From an uncultured Lachnospiraceae bacterium (lineage in GTDB: Bacteria > Bacillota > Clostridia > Lachnospirales > Lachnospiraceae): a DNA stretch of 41,037 nt. Position numbers and translations under genes: made by a program. The stretch covers positions 1 to 41,037 of the forward strand of contig CACZBD010000023.1 of assembly GCA_902779305.1 (NCBI GenBank), written 5' to 3'. Each line of letters begins with the position of its first letter. The first letter of the stretch is position 1. This document shows positions 41,036 through 41,037 of the stretch, piece by piece. Under the pieces are notes generated by a model that had not been told where the DNA came from, did no database searches, and was given only the letters and a program-made list of their open reading frames with translations.

Positions 41036-41037
41036 TC

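Overview
The window looks like a chromosomal accessory region of a Gram-positive anaerobe of the class Clostridia, most likely a Lachnospiraceae-type organism. This rests on strong AGGAGG-type ribosome binding sites, TTGACA/TATAAT promoters, lipoprotein and Sec signal peptides without outer-membrane machinery, MBG/ASH/leucine-rich surface proteins, and families (TraX, DUF3800, PrsW, CPBP) typical of that group. Species cannot be read from the sequence. No rRNA, tRNA or CRISPR array was found.

Left part (1 to about 8.3 kb), AT-rich and almost all on the minus strand: a toxin-antitoxin/defence-type cluster. It starts with a plus-strand DUF3800 gene behind a structured leader RNA, then a GNAT acetyltransferase and a broken brnT toxin start. 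Next is a four-gene operon (AbiEi-like wHTH regulator, AbiEii-like nucleotidyltransferase, VOC protein, TraX) behind a promoter with a perfect 11-bp inverted-repeat operator, followed by a higBA module with its own promoter. The most unusual part comes last: an operon-like block of XRE regulator, Phd/YefM-like small protein, DRB0094-family RNA ligase, and a P-loop kinase-like protein carrying a RelB/DinJ-like C-terminal domain. Several dispersed hairpin repeats lie between these genes.

Middle and right part (8.4 to 39.8 kb), more GC-rich: a cell-surface island. Three giant secreted proteins (2163, 2584 and 2168 aa) are encoded at 8482-14973, 15007-22761 and 33250-39756. Between them lie an ECF sigma factor operon (sigma, small two-TM protein, polytopic membrane protein, PrsW protease), a second copy of the small two-TM protein placed directly before the giant genes, and a lipoprotein related to phosphatidylserine decarboxylase. 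Also present are a second PrsW-like protein, a CPBP protease, and an operon of extracytoplasmic hydrolases (S41-like lipoprotein, TlpA-like thioredoxin, papain-like/IdeS-like cysteine protease lipoprotein). A plausible reading is envelope sensing by sigma/PrsW controlling surface proteins and their processing. The regulatory link is inferred from gene order only.

The island is bracketed by an 87-bp direct repeat (8298-8384 and 40323-40409, two mismatches). The right junction (40.15-40.41 kb) is a mosaic of pieces also found in the left 8.4 kb, including a fragment of the DUF3800 gene. A truncated Fic start (33089-33238) and the brnT start (1741-1803) are further gene remnants. The window ends with one unrecognised minus-strand gene.
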